From the NCBI RefSeq assembly GCF_002386445.1, contig NZ_DGIR01000054.1:124764-152725 (forward strand): a stretch of DNA of 27,962 nt, read 5' to 3'. The stretch is from Pseudomonas sp. UBA4617. GTDB taxonomy: Bacteria; Pseudomonadota; Gammaproteobacteria; Pseudomonadales; Pseudomonadaceae. Position numbers and translations under genes: made by a program. The notes below the pieces were generated by a model. That model ran no database searches. It saw only the letters and a list, made by a program, of their open reading frames with translations, and was not told the DNA's origin. Shown in pieces: positions 7,182 through 14,761 of this stretch (the first letter of the stretch is position 1; each line of letters begins with the position of its first letter).

Positions 7182-7925
7182 TCAGAGGGTTTGCATCATC
7201 TTGCGCACGCCCGCCACATGGCGTCGGCTGACGGTCAGGGCATCGCCGTCCAGGCCCTTCAGGTACAGCTGGAAATGCCCCAGCGGGGTGCGCTGCAGGC
7301 GTTCGATACGTTCGCGCGCGACCAGCGCGTTGCGGTGGATACGCACGAAGCGTTCACCAAATTCGTCCTCCAGGGCCTTGAGCGGCTCGTCGAGCAGCAC
7401 TTCCCCGGCTTCATGGCGCAACGTCACGTACTTGTGGTCGGCAATGAAATAGATCACCTGGGGCAACGGGATCAGCTCGATGCCTTTGCGGGTGCGGGCA
7501 CTGATGTGGCTGCGCGGCCCGCCACCTTCATGGCCCGGCCGGGTGAGCGCGGCCAGCTGGGCGCGATTGGGTTTTTCGGCCTTGCGCAAGGCATCACGTA
7601 GAGCCTGGGCCTGGAGAGGCTTGCTCACATGGCTGAGGGCGCTGTCCTTGAATGCCTCGGCACCGTATTCATCGTCCCCGGTGCAAAACACCACGGCCGG
7701 CGGCGCCTCGCGTTCGCACAAGCGCGCAGCGACCTGCAGGCCGTCCAGACCTGGCATGCCGATGTCCAGCAGGACTACATCGGGCTTGAGGCTGTCGATC
7801 AGCGCCAGGGCCTCCTCGCCGTTGGTGGCGCTAGGCTCCAGCACGGTGTATCCCTCCAGTTCGCCGAGCAGCCGGCTGAGGCGTTCACGGCCTTGGGGTT
7901 CGTCATCAACGATCAGGACATTCAT
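7182..7925 (-). CDS. algR: LytTR-family response regulator AlgR
   Basis: The 247-residue protein has a receiver domain (1-120) with the acidic pocket Asp7-Asp8, phospho-acceptor Asp54 in LLDIGMPG, the switch Thr in CTGDDEY and Lys in HVSKPL. A LytTR DNA-binding domain follows (about 140-245; VIYFIADHKYVTLRHEAGEVL, then RFVRIHRNALVAR). In P. aeruginosa AlgR controls alginate, type IV pili, rhamnolipid and cyanide genes and is phosphorylated by the neighbouring sensor AlgZ/FimS. No such sensor gene lies here: upstream is 294 bp of non-coding DNA and then argH in the other orientation. AlgR is therefore orphaned locally, and its partner, if any, is elsewhere. The start ATG has only a distant AGGAA. 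Confidence 0.94.
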   Translation of the reverse strand: MNVLIVDDEPQGRERLSRLLGELEGYTVLEPSATNGEEALALIDSLKPDVVLLDIGMPGLDGLQVAARLCEREAPPAVVFCTGDDEYGAEAFKDSALSHVSKPLQAQALRDALRKAEKPNRAQLAALTRPGHEGGGPRSHISARTRKGIELIPLPQVIYFIADHKYVTLRHEAGEVLLDEPLKALEDEFGERFVRIHRNALVARERIERLQRTPLGHFQLYLKGLDGDALTVSRRHVAGVRKMMQTL

Positions 7926-8172
7926 AATTGCGCTGGATTCCTGAATGAGTCTCGCACAGGTATAGCGTAGACGTGTGGTTCGAGCGACACTGCGGTCAGG
8001 CTCTAGACCGGTGCGATGGCCAAAGATTCACTCGTCAGGCAGATTCACTGCCAGTCCTCTGTCCAACTGTAGACGGTCCGTGGAACACTGCCGTTCATTC
8101 CATGAAATCGTTGCTCGCGGTTTTCCGGCATTTCTCACGACCAGTGCCCTGCGGCGCCCGGCACAACCCTGC

Positions 8173-8178
8173 TATCAT
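8173..8178 (+). promoter_or_regulatory. Possible -10 element of argH
   Basis: TATCAT inside GCTATCATCCGCGCC matches the usual form of Pseudomonas sigma 70 -10 boxes close to housekeeping genes and lies about 40 bp before the chosen ATG. No clear -35 is present. The rest of the 294-bp algR-argH gap (7926-8219) holds no ORF, RNA gene or long repeat that I can support. Confidence 0.4.
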
Positions 8179-8219
8179 CCGCGCCACTTCCTTCGTTCAC
8201 GCCTGCAATGAGTGAATTC

Positions 8220-9614
8220 ATGAGCACCGACAAGACCAATCAGTCCTGGGGCGGCCGCTTCAGTGAGCCCGTCGACGCTTTCGTCGCCCGTTTCACCGCC
8301 TCGGTCGATTTCGACAAGCGCCTGTACCGCCACGACATCATGGGTTCGATCGCCCATGCCACCATGCTGGCGCAGGTCGGCGTGCTCAGCGATGCCGAGC
8401 GCGATACCATCATCGATGGCCTGAAGACCATCCAGGGTGAGATCGAAGCCGGCACCTTCGACTGGCGCGTCGACCTCGAAGACGTGCACATGAACATCGA
8501 GGCACGCCTGACCGACCGCATTGGCATCACCGGCAAGAAGCTGCACACCGGCCGTAGCCGCAACGACCAGGTGGCCACCGACATCCGCCTGTGGCTGCGT
8601 GACGAGATCGACCTGATCCTGGGCGAGATCACCCGCCTGCAGAAGGGCCTGCTGGAACAGGCCGAGCGTGAAGCCGAAACCATCATGCCCGGGTTCACCC
8701 ACCTGCAGACCGCACAACCGGTAACCTTCGGCCATCACCTGCTGGCCTGGTTCGAAATGCTCAGCCGCGACTATGAGCGCCTGGTCGACTGCCGCAAACG
8801 TGCCAACCGCATGCCGTTGGGCAGCGCCGCGCTGGCCGGCACCACCTACCCGATCGATCGTGAACTTACCTGCAAGCTGCTGGGCTTCGAAGCCGTGGCC
8901 GGCAACTCGCTGGATGGCGTGTCGGACCGAGACTTCGCCATCGAGTTCTGTGCAGCTGCCAGCGTGGCGATGATGCACCTGTCGCGCTTCTCCGAAGAGC
9001 TGGTGCTGTGGACCAGTGCGCAATTCCAGTTCATCGACCTGCCAGACCGCTTCTGCACCGGCAGCTCGATCATGCCGCAGAAAAAGAACCCTGACGTGCC
9101 GGAACTGGTACGCGGCAAGAGCGGCCGTGTGTTCGGCGCCCTGACCGGCCTGCTGACCCTGATGAAAGGCCAGCCGCTGGCCTACAACAAGGACAACCAG
9201 GAAGACAAGGAGCCGCTGTTCGACGCCGCCGACACCCTGCGCGACTCGCTGCGTGCATTTGCCGACATGATTCCGGCGATCAAGCCCAAGCACGCCATCA
9301 TGCGTGAAGCGGCTCTGCGCGGTTTCTCCACCGCCACCGACCTGGCCGACTACCTGGTGCGCCGTGGCCTGCCGTTCCGTGACTGCCACGAGATCGTTGG
9401 CCATGCAGTGAAATATGGTGTGGACACCGGCAAGGACCTGGCCGAGATGAGCCTGGACGAACTGCGCCAGTTCAGCGACCAGATCGAGCAGGACGTGTTT
9501 GCCGTGCTGACCCTGGAAGGCTCGGTGAATGCCCGCAACCACATTGGTGGCACCGCACCGGCGCAGGTGCGTGCGGCAGTGGCTCGCGGCAAGGCGTTGC
9601 TGGCTTCGCGTTAA
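8220..9614 (+). CDS. argH: Argininosuccinate lyase
   Basis: The 464-residue enzyme splits argininosuccinate into arginine and fumarate, the last step of arginine synthesis, as a cytosolic homotetramer of the fumarase/aspartase superfamily. The superfamily signature GSSIMPQKKNPD is at about residues 281-292, with the catalytic serine in its mobile loop. TGRSRNDQVATD and the HLQTAQPVTFGHH segment complete the three conserved regions. ATG 8220 is preferred over the in-frame ATG 8208 because it gives the length usual in Pseudomonas (MSTDKTNQSWGGRF start) and has GAGTG upstream. Transcribed divergently from algR as a single gene; the REP-like hairpin at 9645-9708 follows. Confidence 0.97.
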   Translation: MSTDKTNQSWGGRFSEPVDAFVARFTASVDFDKRLYRHDIMGSIAHATMLAQVGVLSDAERDTIIDGLKTIQGEIEAGTFDWRVDLEDVHMNIEARLTDRIGITGKKLHTGRSRNDQVATDIRLWLRDEIDLILGEITRLQKGLLEQAEREAETIMPGFTHLQTAQPVTFGHHLLAWFEMLSRDYERLVDCRKRANRMPLGSAALAGTTYPIDRELTCKLLGFEAVAGNSLDGVSDRDFAIEFCAAASVAMMHLSRFSEELVLWTSAQFQFIDLPDRFCTGSSIMPQKKNPDVPELVRGKSGRVFGALTGLLTLMKGQPLAYNKDNQEDKEPLFDAADTLRDSLRAFADMIPAIKPKHAIMREAALRGFSTATDLADYLVRRGLPFRDCHEIVGHAVKYGVDTGKDLAEMSLDELRQFSDQIEQDVFAVLTLEGSVNARNHIGGTAPAQVRAAVARGKALLASR

Positions 9615-9644
9615 GCCCTGGCCTTGCGCCCGCTGTGCGGCCCA

Positions 9645-9708
9645 TCGCGACCAAGGCCGCTGCTGCAGGGGTTCGTCTACCCTGTGCAGCAGCGGCCTTG
9701 GCTCGCGA
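9645..9708. repeat. Inverted pair of REP-like repeats between convergent argH and GST genes
   Basis: The sequence tcgcgaccaaggccgctgct ending in gcaggg (9645-9670) is repeated in inverse orientation at 9681-9708, giving a hairpin of about 26 bp arms with two small bulges and a 10-nt loop. Both arms share the CAAGGCCGCTGCTGC core found at 721-742 and 24444-24549, so this is a REP doublet. Lying 31 bp after argH and 26 bp before the convergent GST stop, it may also separate the two transcripts. Confidence 0.75.
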
Positions 9709-9733
9709 CGGGCTGTGAAGCCGCTTCTGGCTT

Positions 9734-10396
9734 TTAGCGCTTGCCGCTGCGAATCATCTCCATGAAGGCCGGCATCGCCGCCTCCTTGTCCGCCACGATC
9801 CGCGCCATATGCGGGTTATCGCCCATCAGCTGCAGCAGCGCCCTGGCCTGTGGGAAGTCTTCCAGGAAGTCGATGTTCAGCACCTTCTTGCCCACCGCAC
9901 AGGCCAGGTCCACCGAGAAGCAGAACATCAGGTCTGCCAGCGTCAGTTGCTCGCCCGCCACATAGGGAGCAAAGCGGCCGTTGCGCTTGAGCGTGGCAAA
10001 CCCGGCCAGCAGGTCGGCACGCGCCCTTTCCTTGATCAGTGGCTCCACCGACATGCCGAAGAACGACTCGGGGTAGCAGGTACGCGCCGGCAGCTCGATG
10101 TACAGCTCGATTTCCTTGAGCAGCTCACGCACCTTGGCCTGCCCGAACGGGTCGGCCGGCAGCAGCGCCTTGCCGCCCTGCGTCTGCTCGATATAGTCGA
10201 GGATCACACTGGTTTCGCTGAGGAAACCATGTTCGGTCTGCAACACCGGCACCTTGCCCCGTGGGCTCAATTCCAGCGCCTGCGGCGCCTGGCCGCCATA
10301 GAAGGTGACCTCCTCGAAGGGCAGGCCTTTTTCCAGCAGGGCCAGCTTGACCATGTTGTAGTAGTTGCTGACCGCGAATCCATGAAGCTTGAGCAT
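9734..10396 (-). CDS. Glutathione S-transferase family protein
   Basis: The 220-residue protein has an N-terminal thioredoxin-like domain (1-80: LHGFAVSNYYNMVKLALLEK, KVPVLQTEHGFLSETSVILDYI) and an all-helical C-terminal domain (90-210: GEQLTLADLMFCFSV). The Val-Pro-Val turn and the Glu-Thr-Ser pair that bind the glutathione gamma-glutamyl group are visible. Such cytosolic enzymes conjugate glutathione to electrophiles or act as isomerases; the substrate cannot be read from the sequence. GGAGG lies 10 bp before the ATG. It is a lone gene, convergent with argH and divergent from the small acidic protein gene at 10545. Confidence 0.88.
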   Translation of the reverse strand: MLKLHGFAVSNYYNMVKLALLEKGLPFEEVTFYGGQAPQALELSPRGKVPVLQTEHGFLSETSVILDYIEQTQGGKALLPADPFGQAKVRELLKEIELYIELPARTCYPESFFGMSVEPLIKERARADLLAGFATLKRNGRFAPYVAGEQLTLADLMFCFSVDLACAVGKKVLNIDFLEDFPQARALLQLMGDNPHMARIVADKEAAMPAFMEMIRSGKR

Positions 10397-10544
10397 GAGG
10401 TAACAGCCTCCAGGCCGTAAGGGGTTGGCCTGGCTTTTATAGACCGATCGCCAGCCCCTTGACCAGTGTCATGCGCCCCGTCAATGCCCGGGCATTGCCG
10501 CCACAGGCATGGCACACTGTGCATCCCATCACAGGAGTACCGCC

Positions 10545-10847
10545 ATGAGCGAGCCCACCGACATCGACAATGACGACGACGAAGCCTTCGCCGAGGCGAC
10601 GCTGACCCAGGCCATCGAAAACCAGATCGAAAGCGGCGAGCCGCCTGCGGCCAAGGCCACTTTCAACAAGCTGACCCTGGTCGGCTATACGCGCGAAGAC
10701 TCTCTCAACCTGATGGCCCATGTACTGGCCTTCGAGATCGACAACATGCTGGTGGAAGACCGCGCGTTCGACAGCAAGTGGTATGAAAGCGCGTTGCGGG
10801 CGCTGCCGGAGTTGCCGCCTGAGATGGATCAAGGCGACGACGAATAA
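10545..10847 (+). CDS. Small acidic conserved hypothetical protein
   Basis: The 100-residue protein is strongly acidic, with an Asp/Asn/Glu-rich start (MSEPTDIDNDDDEAFAEA) and an acidic C-terminus, and appears mostly helical. No signal peptide, membrane segment, cysteine or catalytic motif is visible. The ATG at 10545 follows ACAGGAG at a good distance; the frame extends 12 codons further upstream but without a ribosome site. I do not recognise a function. It lies 69 bp before a TIGR02647 gene on the same strand and may be co-transcribed with it. Confidence 0.75.
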   Translation: MSEPTDIDNDDDEAFAEATLTQAIENQIESGEPPAAKATFNKLTLVGYTREDSLNLMAHVLAFEIDNMLVEDRAFDSKWYESALRALPELPPEMDQGDDE

Positions 10848-10868
10848 CCCGTCTACACTCCAGGATCA

Positions 10869-10886
10869 GGCACCGTCAACGGTGCC
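10869..10886. terminator. Short hairpin between the two small genes
   Basis: GGCACCGT at 10869-10876 and ACGGTGCC at 10879-10886 are perfectly complementary around CA. The true stem must be shorter than 8 bp because a 2-nt loop cannot form. It lies 22 bp after one stop codon and 31 bp before the next ATG, with no T-run, so attenuator or weak terminator are both possible. Confidence 0.35.
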
Positions 10887-10916
10887 GCCATCCTTGTCTG
10901 GAAGTCTGGAGTCGCC

Positions 10917-11162
10917 ATGTCCTTCACCCCCGATCTGATCGCCGAACTGGAAGTGCTCGCACTGTTCAAGCATGACAGCAGCCAGGAAGGCATCAAGATT
11001 CACAAGAACGCCTCGCCTGCCTTGGTTGCCGCTGCGCAACGCCTGTATGAAAAGGGCCTGACCGATCAACCTGATGGCGGCTACCTGACAAGCCTGGGTC
11101 ATGACGCCGTTGAAAGTGTGCAGCTGTTGCAGAACATCCTCAAGACGCCACAGCCGGCCTGA
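10917..11162 (+). CDS. TIGR02647 family conserved hypothetical protein
   Basis: The 81-residue protein matches the short pseudomonad family TIGR02647: it begins MSFTPDLIAELEVLALF, has a central SSQEGIKIHKNA segment and the motif GLTDQPDGGYLTSLGHDA. The last part resembles a winged-helix wing (a Gly-Gly-Tyr-Leu-Thr turn followed by a helix), so DNA binding has been suspected for the family, but no function is established. GGAG is placed 6 bp before the ATG. It is followed by a strong hairpin (11176-11194) shared with the convergent iron-transport gene. Confidence 0.82.
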   Translation: MSFTPDLIAELEVLALFKHDSSQEGIKIHKNASPALVAAAQRLYEKGLTDQPDGGYLTSLGHDAVESVQLLQNILKTPQPA

Positions 11163-11175
11163 GCCAAGCTTGTAC

Positions 11176-11194
11176 GGGGCCGCGCTGCGGCCCC
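11176..11194. terminator. GC-rich bidirectional hairpin between convergent genes
   Basis: GGGGCCGC at 11176-11183 and GCGGCCCC at 11187-11194 form an 8-bp perfect stem with a GCT loop. It lies 13 bp after the TIGR02647 stop and 2 bp from the stop of the convergent FTR1 gene. No U-tract is present; the stem resembles the central hairpin of P. putida REP sequences. Confidence 0.6.
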
Positions 11195-11196
11195 AA

Positions 11197-13107
11197 TCAG
11201 TTAGCCACCGCCCTGCGCTTTTCCGCCAGGCGTGAGCGCCCGTACAGGAACACAACCGCCAGCAAGGCCACGGCCTGTGCCGACAGCGAGTAGGCATCGG
11301 CATGGATCCCCAGCCAATCGAACTCGAAGAACGCCACTGGCCGGGTACCCAGCACCCCGGCTTCCTGCAGCGCTTTCACGCCATGCCCGGCGAATACTAC
11401 CGACAAGGCGCACAGCAGCCCGGCGTTGATGCTGAAGAACAGCGACAATGGCAGCTTGGCCGAGCCGCGCAGGATCACCCAGGCCAAGCCCACCAGCAGC
11501 ACCAGCGCCGTGGCGCCCCCCGCCAGCACAGCCTGGTGTCCGCCGGGGCCTGCCTGCAGCCACAGGGTCTCGTAGAACAGGATCACTTCGAACAGTTCGC
11601 GGTACACCGAGAAGAAGGCCAGCACGGCAAAGCCGAAACGCCCGCCGCCACTGACCAGGCTGCTCTTGATATAGTCCTGCCAGGCGGCGGCGTGGCGGCG
11701 ATCGTGCATCCACACGCCAAGCCACAGCACCATCACCGCAGCGAACAGCGCCGTGCAGCCTTCCAGCAGCTCACGCTGGGCGCCGCCCACGTCGATCACA
11801 TAGGCTGCCAAGGCCCAGGTGGCGAAGCCAGCCACCAGCGCCAGGCCCCAGCCCATGTTGACGCTACGCACCGCCGACTGCTGGCCGGTGTTGCGCAGGA
11901 AGGCCAGGATCGCCGCCAGGACCAGGATCGCCTCGAGGCCTTCGCGCAGTAGGATCAACAATCCGGAGACGAAGCTCAAAGACCAGCTCAAGCCATCGCT
12001 GCCCAGCAGCTTGGCCGCCTGCTCGAGCTTGGCCTTGGCTTCGCCCAGGTGTAGTTCGGCCTGGGCGACAGGCGACCCATCCTGCAATGCCTGGCGGTAG
12101 GCCATCAGGGATTTTTCGGTATCCTTGCGCGCCTGGGTATCGATGTTGTCCAGTGAGCTTTCCACCAGCTCGAAACCTTCCAGGTAGGCTGCCACCGACA
12201 GGTCATAGGCCTGGTCGTGGTCACCTGCACGGTAGGCCGCCAGGCTTTTGTCCAGGGTACTGGCGGTGTACGCGAGCAATTGCGCTGGGCCACGCTTGAC
12301 CTGGGGTGGCTGCGCACGCTGGGCGCGAAACGCCTCCACAACGGCGTTGCCTTCGCTGGCGGCGACTTCAGCTGGGGTCTGGCGGGCCAGGTCGGCAATG
12401 TTCCAGGTCTTGTCGCCTTTTCCGGCTTCCGGCTTGGCGGTGAAGCTGGCGATGTAGGCGGCCACGTCCCAGCGTTGGCGATCATCCAGCTGGTCGGCGA
12501 ACGACGGCATCTCGGTGCCGTCGATCCCCAGGGCCAGGGTGTTATAGAGGTCGAACAGGCTCAACTGGTCGAGGCGTGAGACATCGCGCAGGTTGGCGGG
12601 CGCCGGCTCCAGGCCCACGCCAGCCGGGCCGTCGCCGGCTCCAGTGTCACCGTGGCAGATCGAACAGTTTTGCGCGTACAGCGCCGCGCCACGGGCTGGG
12701 TCTGGAGTAATCACCGGGGCCTGGCTGACCTCGTAGGCCACCGCCAGGCGTGCGCCCAGCTGACGGGCCTGCTTGGCGACTGTCGGGCCTTCCTGGCGCT
12801 GGTCGATGGCCTGGCGCAACGCCTGCACGCCCTGTTCCAGTGCCGCTTGCTCGGCGTGCGCAGGCAGGCCTTTGACCAGGTCGGCCAGCACCGTGCTGAA
12901 TTCCTGCTGTTCGCGGTATTCGCCGTCGTCGATGACCTTGCCGTTTTCCACGGTCGGCGGGTAGTCGGCACCAATATAGTCCAGCAAATGCAGGGCCTTG
13001 ACGGCCTCAGCGGGGGCTTCAGCCTGCGCCAGGGTGCTGCATAGCGCCAGTACCGGGCCCAGCAATAAAGCGGGCAGCCAGGCGAGCAGACGGGAACGGG
13101 TTTTCAT
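11197..13107 (-). CDS. Cytochrome c / FTR1 family iron permease fusion
   Basis: The protein joins a periplasmic cytochrome c domain to an FTR1 (EfeU/OFeT) iron permease. Counting from the chosen ATG it has 636 residues: signal peptide 1-29 (ending LAQA), c-type heme motif CSICH at 148-152 with likely axial Met200 (TEMPSF), a helical periplasmic linker, then seven or so membrane helices from about 375. Both iron-binding REXXE motifs are present, REGLE at 388-392 and RELFE at 503-507. FTR1 proteins take up iron that has been oxidised on the outside; the heme domain may carry that electron. The ATG at 13107 gives a standard signal peptide; an ATG at 13140 has a better GGAAG site and remains possible. 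Single gene. Confidence 0.9.
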   Translation of the reverse strand: MKTRSRLLAWLPALLLGPVLALCSTLAQAEAPAEAVKALHLLDYIGADYPPTVENGKVIDDGEYREQQEFSTVLADLVKGLPAHAEQAALEQGVQALRQAIDQRQEGPTVAKQARQLGARLAVAYEVSQAPVITPDPARGAALYAQNCSICHGDTGAGDGPAGVGLEPAPANLRDVSRLDQLSLFDLYNTLALGIDGTEMPSFADQLDDRQRWDVAAYIASFTAKPEAGKGDKTWNIADLARQTPAEVAASEGNAVVEAFRAQRAQPPQVKRGPAQLLAYTASTLDKSLAAYRAGDHDQAYDLSVAAYLEGFELVESSLDNIDTQARKDTEKSLMAYRQALQDGSPVAQAELHLGEAKAKLEQAAKLLGSDGLSWSLSFVSGLLILLREGLEAILVLAAILAFLRNTGQQSAVRSVNMGWGLALVAGFATWALAAYVIDVGGAQRELLEGCTALFAAVMVLWLGVWMHDRRHAAAWQDYIKSSLVSGGGRFGFAVLAFFSVYRELFEVILFYETLWLQAGPGGHQAVLAGGATALVLLVGLAWVILRGSAKLPLSLFFSINAGLLCALSVVFAGHGVKALQEAGVLGTRPVAFFEFDWLGIHADAYSLSAQAVALLAVVFLYGRSRLAEKRRAVAN

Positions 13108-13342
13108 GGCCAGTCTCGGTGGGAATGCGAAAGAGAACATTGTTCACTTCCACTTTGCTTCGCTCAAGGGTCGGGGGGTGGATTTCATGAAAAATCTTGT
13201 GACAGATCAGATGAAGTGAGGGAAAGGCATGTGGGCTGGCAATGCAGTGGATGCCTGGGGAGCCCGGCGGGAGATTGGTGATGCTGAAAATGCCAAAGCA
13301 GGCACCTGTCAGCCCCCGGTCTGCGTCAGACACTGCGCAACT

Positions 13343-14761
13343 TCACTGCTTCCCCGCCTCCTTCCACCCCCCACCCAACGCCAGGAACACAGCAATCTGC
13401 CCCATCGCCACCTGGCTATTGGCTGCCGCCAGTTGCGCGCGCATGTCGGTATAGGTGCGCGTTGCCTGCAAGTCCGCCAGGAACGACTCACGCCCCGCCT
13501 GGTAATAGCGGTGGGTCTGGTCGGCCGCGTCCTTGGCCGACCTCTCCGCCTCGGCCAGCGCGTCGCGTCGATCCAGCAAGGCACTGTACTGCGCCAGGCG
13601 GGTCTGGGTTTCGCGAATGGCGTTCAGCACCACCCCGTCGAAGTTCGCCAAGGCCGCCTGGGTCGAGGCTTCGGCCATGCGAATGCGAGCGCGGGTGCCG
13701 TTGGTGGGGATGGTCCAGCTGATCTGCGGGCCAAAGCCCCAGCGGTTGGTCGAGGGCTCGCCAAGGTTGTCGACGAGACCGATGGTGCCGACCTGAGCGC
13801 CGATGCTGATATCCGGGTATAGCGCGCCGGTGGCAACACCGATGTTGGCAGTGGCAGCGGCCAGCTGGCGTTCAGCCTGGCGCACGTCGGGGCGTCGTTT
13901 GAGCAGCGCTGCGCCATCACCCACCGGCACCAGCTGGTTCAGGTGCGGCAGTTCGGCACAATCGGCGGTACCGGCGGGCAGTTGTTCCACCGGCTTGGCC
14001 AACAGGGCCGCCAGGGTGTACATGCCGGCCTCGCGTTCGGCCTTGAAGCGTGGCAGCTCGGCACGCAGGGACTTGAACTGGGTCTGCGAGCGGGTGACCT
14101 GGGTTTCATCGCCACGGCCGGCATCACGCAGGCGCTGGGTGAGCTTGACGCTTTGTTCCTGCAGGCCGAGCGACTGGCGGGCGATATGGTATTCCTCGTT
14201 GGCCGAGCAAACCTGGGTATAGGCCTTGACCACGTCTGCCACCAAGGTGATGCGCGCGGTATCGGCAGCGGCCTGGACAGCATCGGCATTGGCCTTGGCA
14301 GCCTCGGTGCCGCGCTTGAAGGTGCCCCACAGGTCGAACTGGTACGAGGCGCTGACGATGGCCTCGCCGATGTTGGCTACCGGCACCTTTTCGGGCAGCA
14401 GGAAGGCTTCGCCAGACTCCTGCAGGCGCTGTGCACCCAGTTTGACGCCGCCGTTGAAGCCGCCTTGCGACTCGGCCACTTCGACCTGGGCGCGGGCCTT
14501 GGCGATGTTGGCAGCGGCCACACGCAGTTCGGTGTTGGCACTCAGGGCCTGGCGCACCAGTTCGTTCAGCCGCGGGTCCTGGTACAACTGCCACCAGTCC
14601 TCAGGCACCGGTGTCGACACCACGCTGTCAGCATCCTGGCGCAACGGGCCATTGAGGTCGCTGCGCTGCACCGCGGCATCCTTCGGCACTTGGTAGTCGG
14701 GGCCAACCATCATGCAGGCCCCCAGCGACAGGCACAGGCCGGCCAGGATCAACTGTTTCAT
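13343..14761 (-). CDS. Outer-membrane efflux lipoprotein (OprM/NodT family)
   Basis: The 472-residue protein is the outer-membrane channel of a tripartite pump. A lipoprotein signal peptide ends in the lipobox LGAC (residues 13-16), so Cys16 is acylated. Two OEP repeats follow, with the usual long alpha-helical hairpins (AANIAKARAQVEVAESQGG; YNSALLDRRDAL-like helices near the end) and the conserved RRPDVRQAERQLAAATANIG segment with PDISIGAQ. Its ATG overlaps the stop of the membrane fusion gene (14758-14761), so it is the last gene of the marR-FUSC-DUF1656-HlyD-OMF operon. It ends 201 bp from the next gene; no convincing terminator hairpin was found there. Confidence 0.94.
   Translation of the reverse strand: MKQLILAGLCLSLGACMMVGPDYQVPKDAAVQRSDLNGPLRQDADSVVSTPVPEDWWQLYQDPRLNELVRQALSANTELRVAAANIAKARAQVEVAESQGGFNGGVKLGAQRLQESGEAFLLPEKVPVANIGEAIVSASYQFDLWGTFKRGTEAAKANADAVQAAADTARITLVADVVKAYTQVCSANEEYHIARQSLGLQEQSVKLTQRLRDAGRGDETQVTRSQTQFKSLRAELPRFKAEREAGMYTLAALLAKPVEQLPAGTADCAELPHLNQLVPVGDGAALLKRRPDVRQAERQLAAATANIGVATGALYPDISIGAQVGTIGLVDNLGEPSTNRWGFGPQISWTIPTNGTRARIRMAEASTQAALANFDGVVLNAIRETQTRLAQYSALLDRRDALAEAERSAKDAADQTHRYYQAGRESFLADLQATRTYTDMRAQLAAANSQVAMGQIAVFLALGGGWKEAGKQ

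Noticed and set aside
8091..8099. AlgR-box-like CCGTTCATT upstream of algR
   Set aside because: Only 7 of 9 bases agree with the P. aeruginosa consensus CCGTTCGTC; such a match is expected often by chance in this base composition.
8208..8219. Earlier ATG for argH
   Set aside because: It lacks a ribosome site and adds four residues not found in Pseudomonas ArgH; ATG 8220 is preferred.
8175..9542. 455-codon frame on the - strand opposite argH
   Set aside because: Low-complexity His/Gln/Val-rich shadow of argH; argH is a textbook match on the + strand.
13141..13240. Fur box before the FTR1 fusion gene
   Set aside because: No stretch resembles the GATAATGATAATCATTATC consensus; the best symmetrical site is TTTCATGAAA, which is too short to call.
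13315..13335. Small stem GTCTG-acg-CAGAC after the outer-membrane lipoprotein gene
   Set aside because: Five base pairs with no T-run is too weak to call a terminator.
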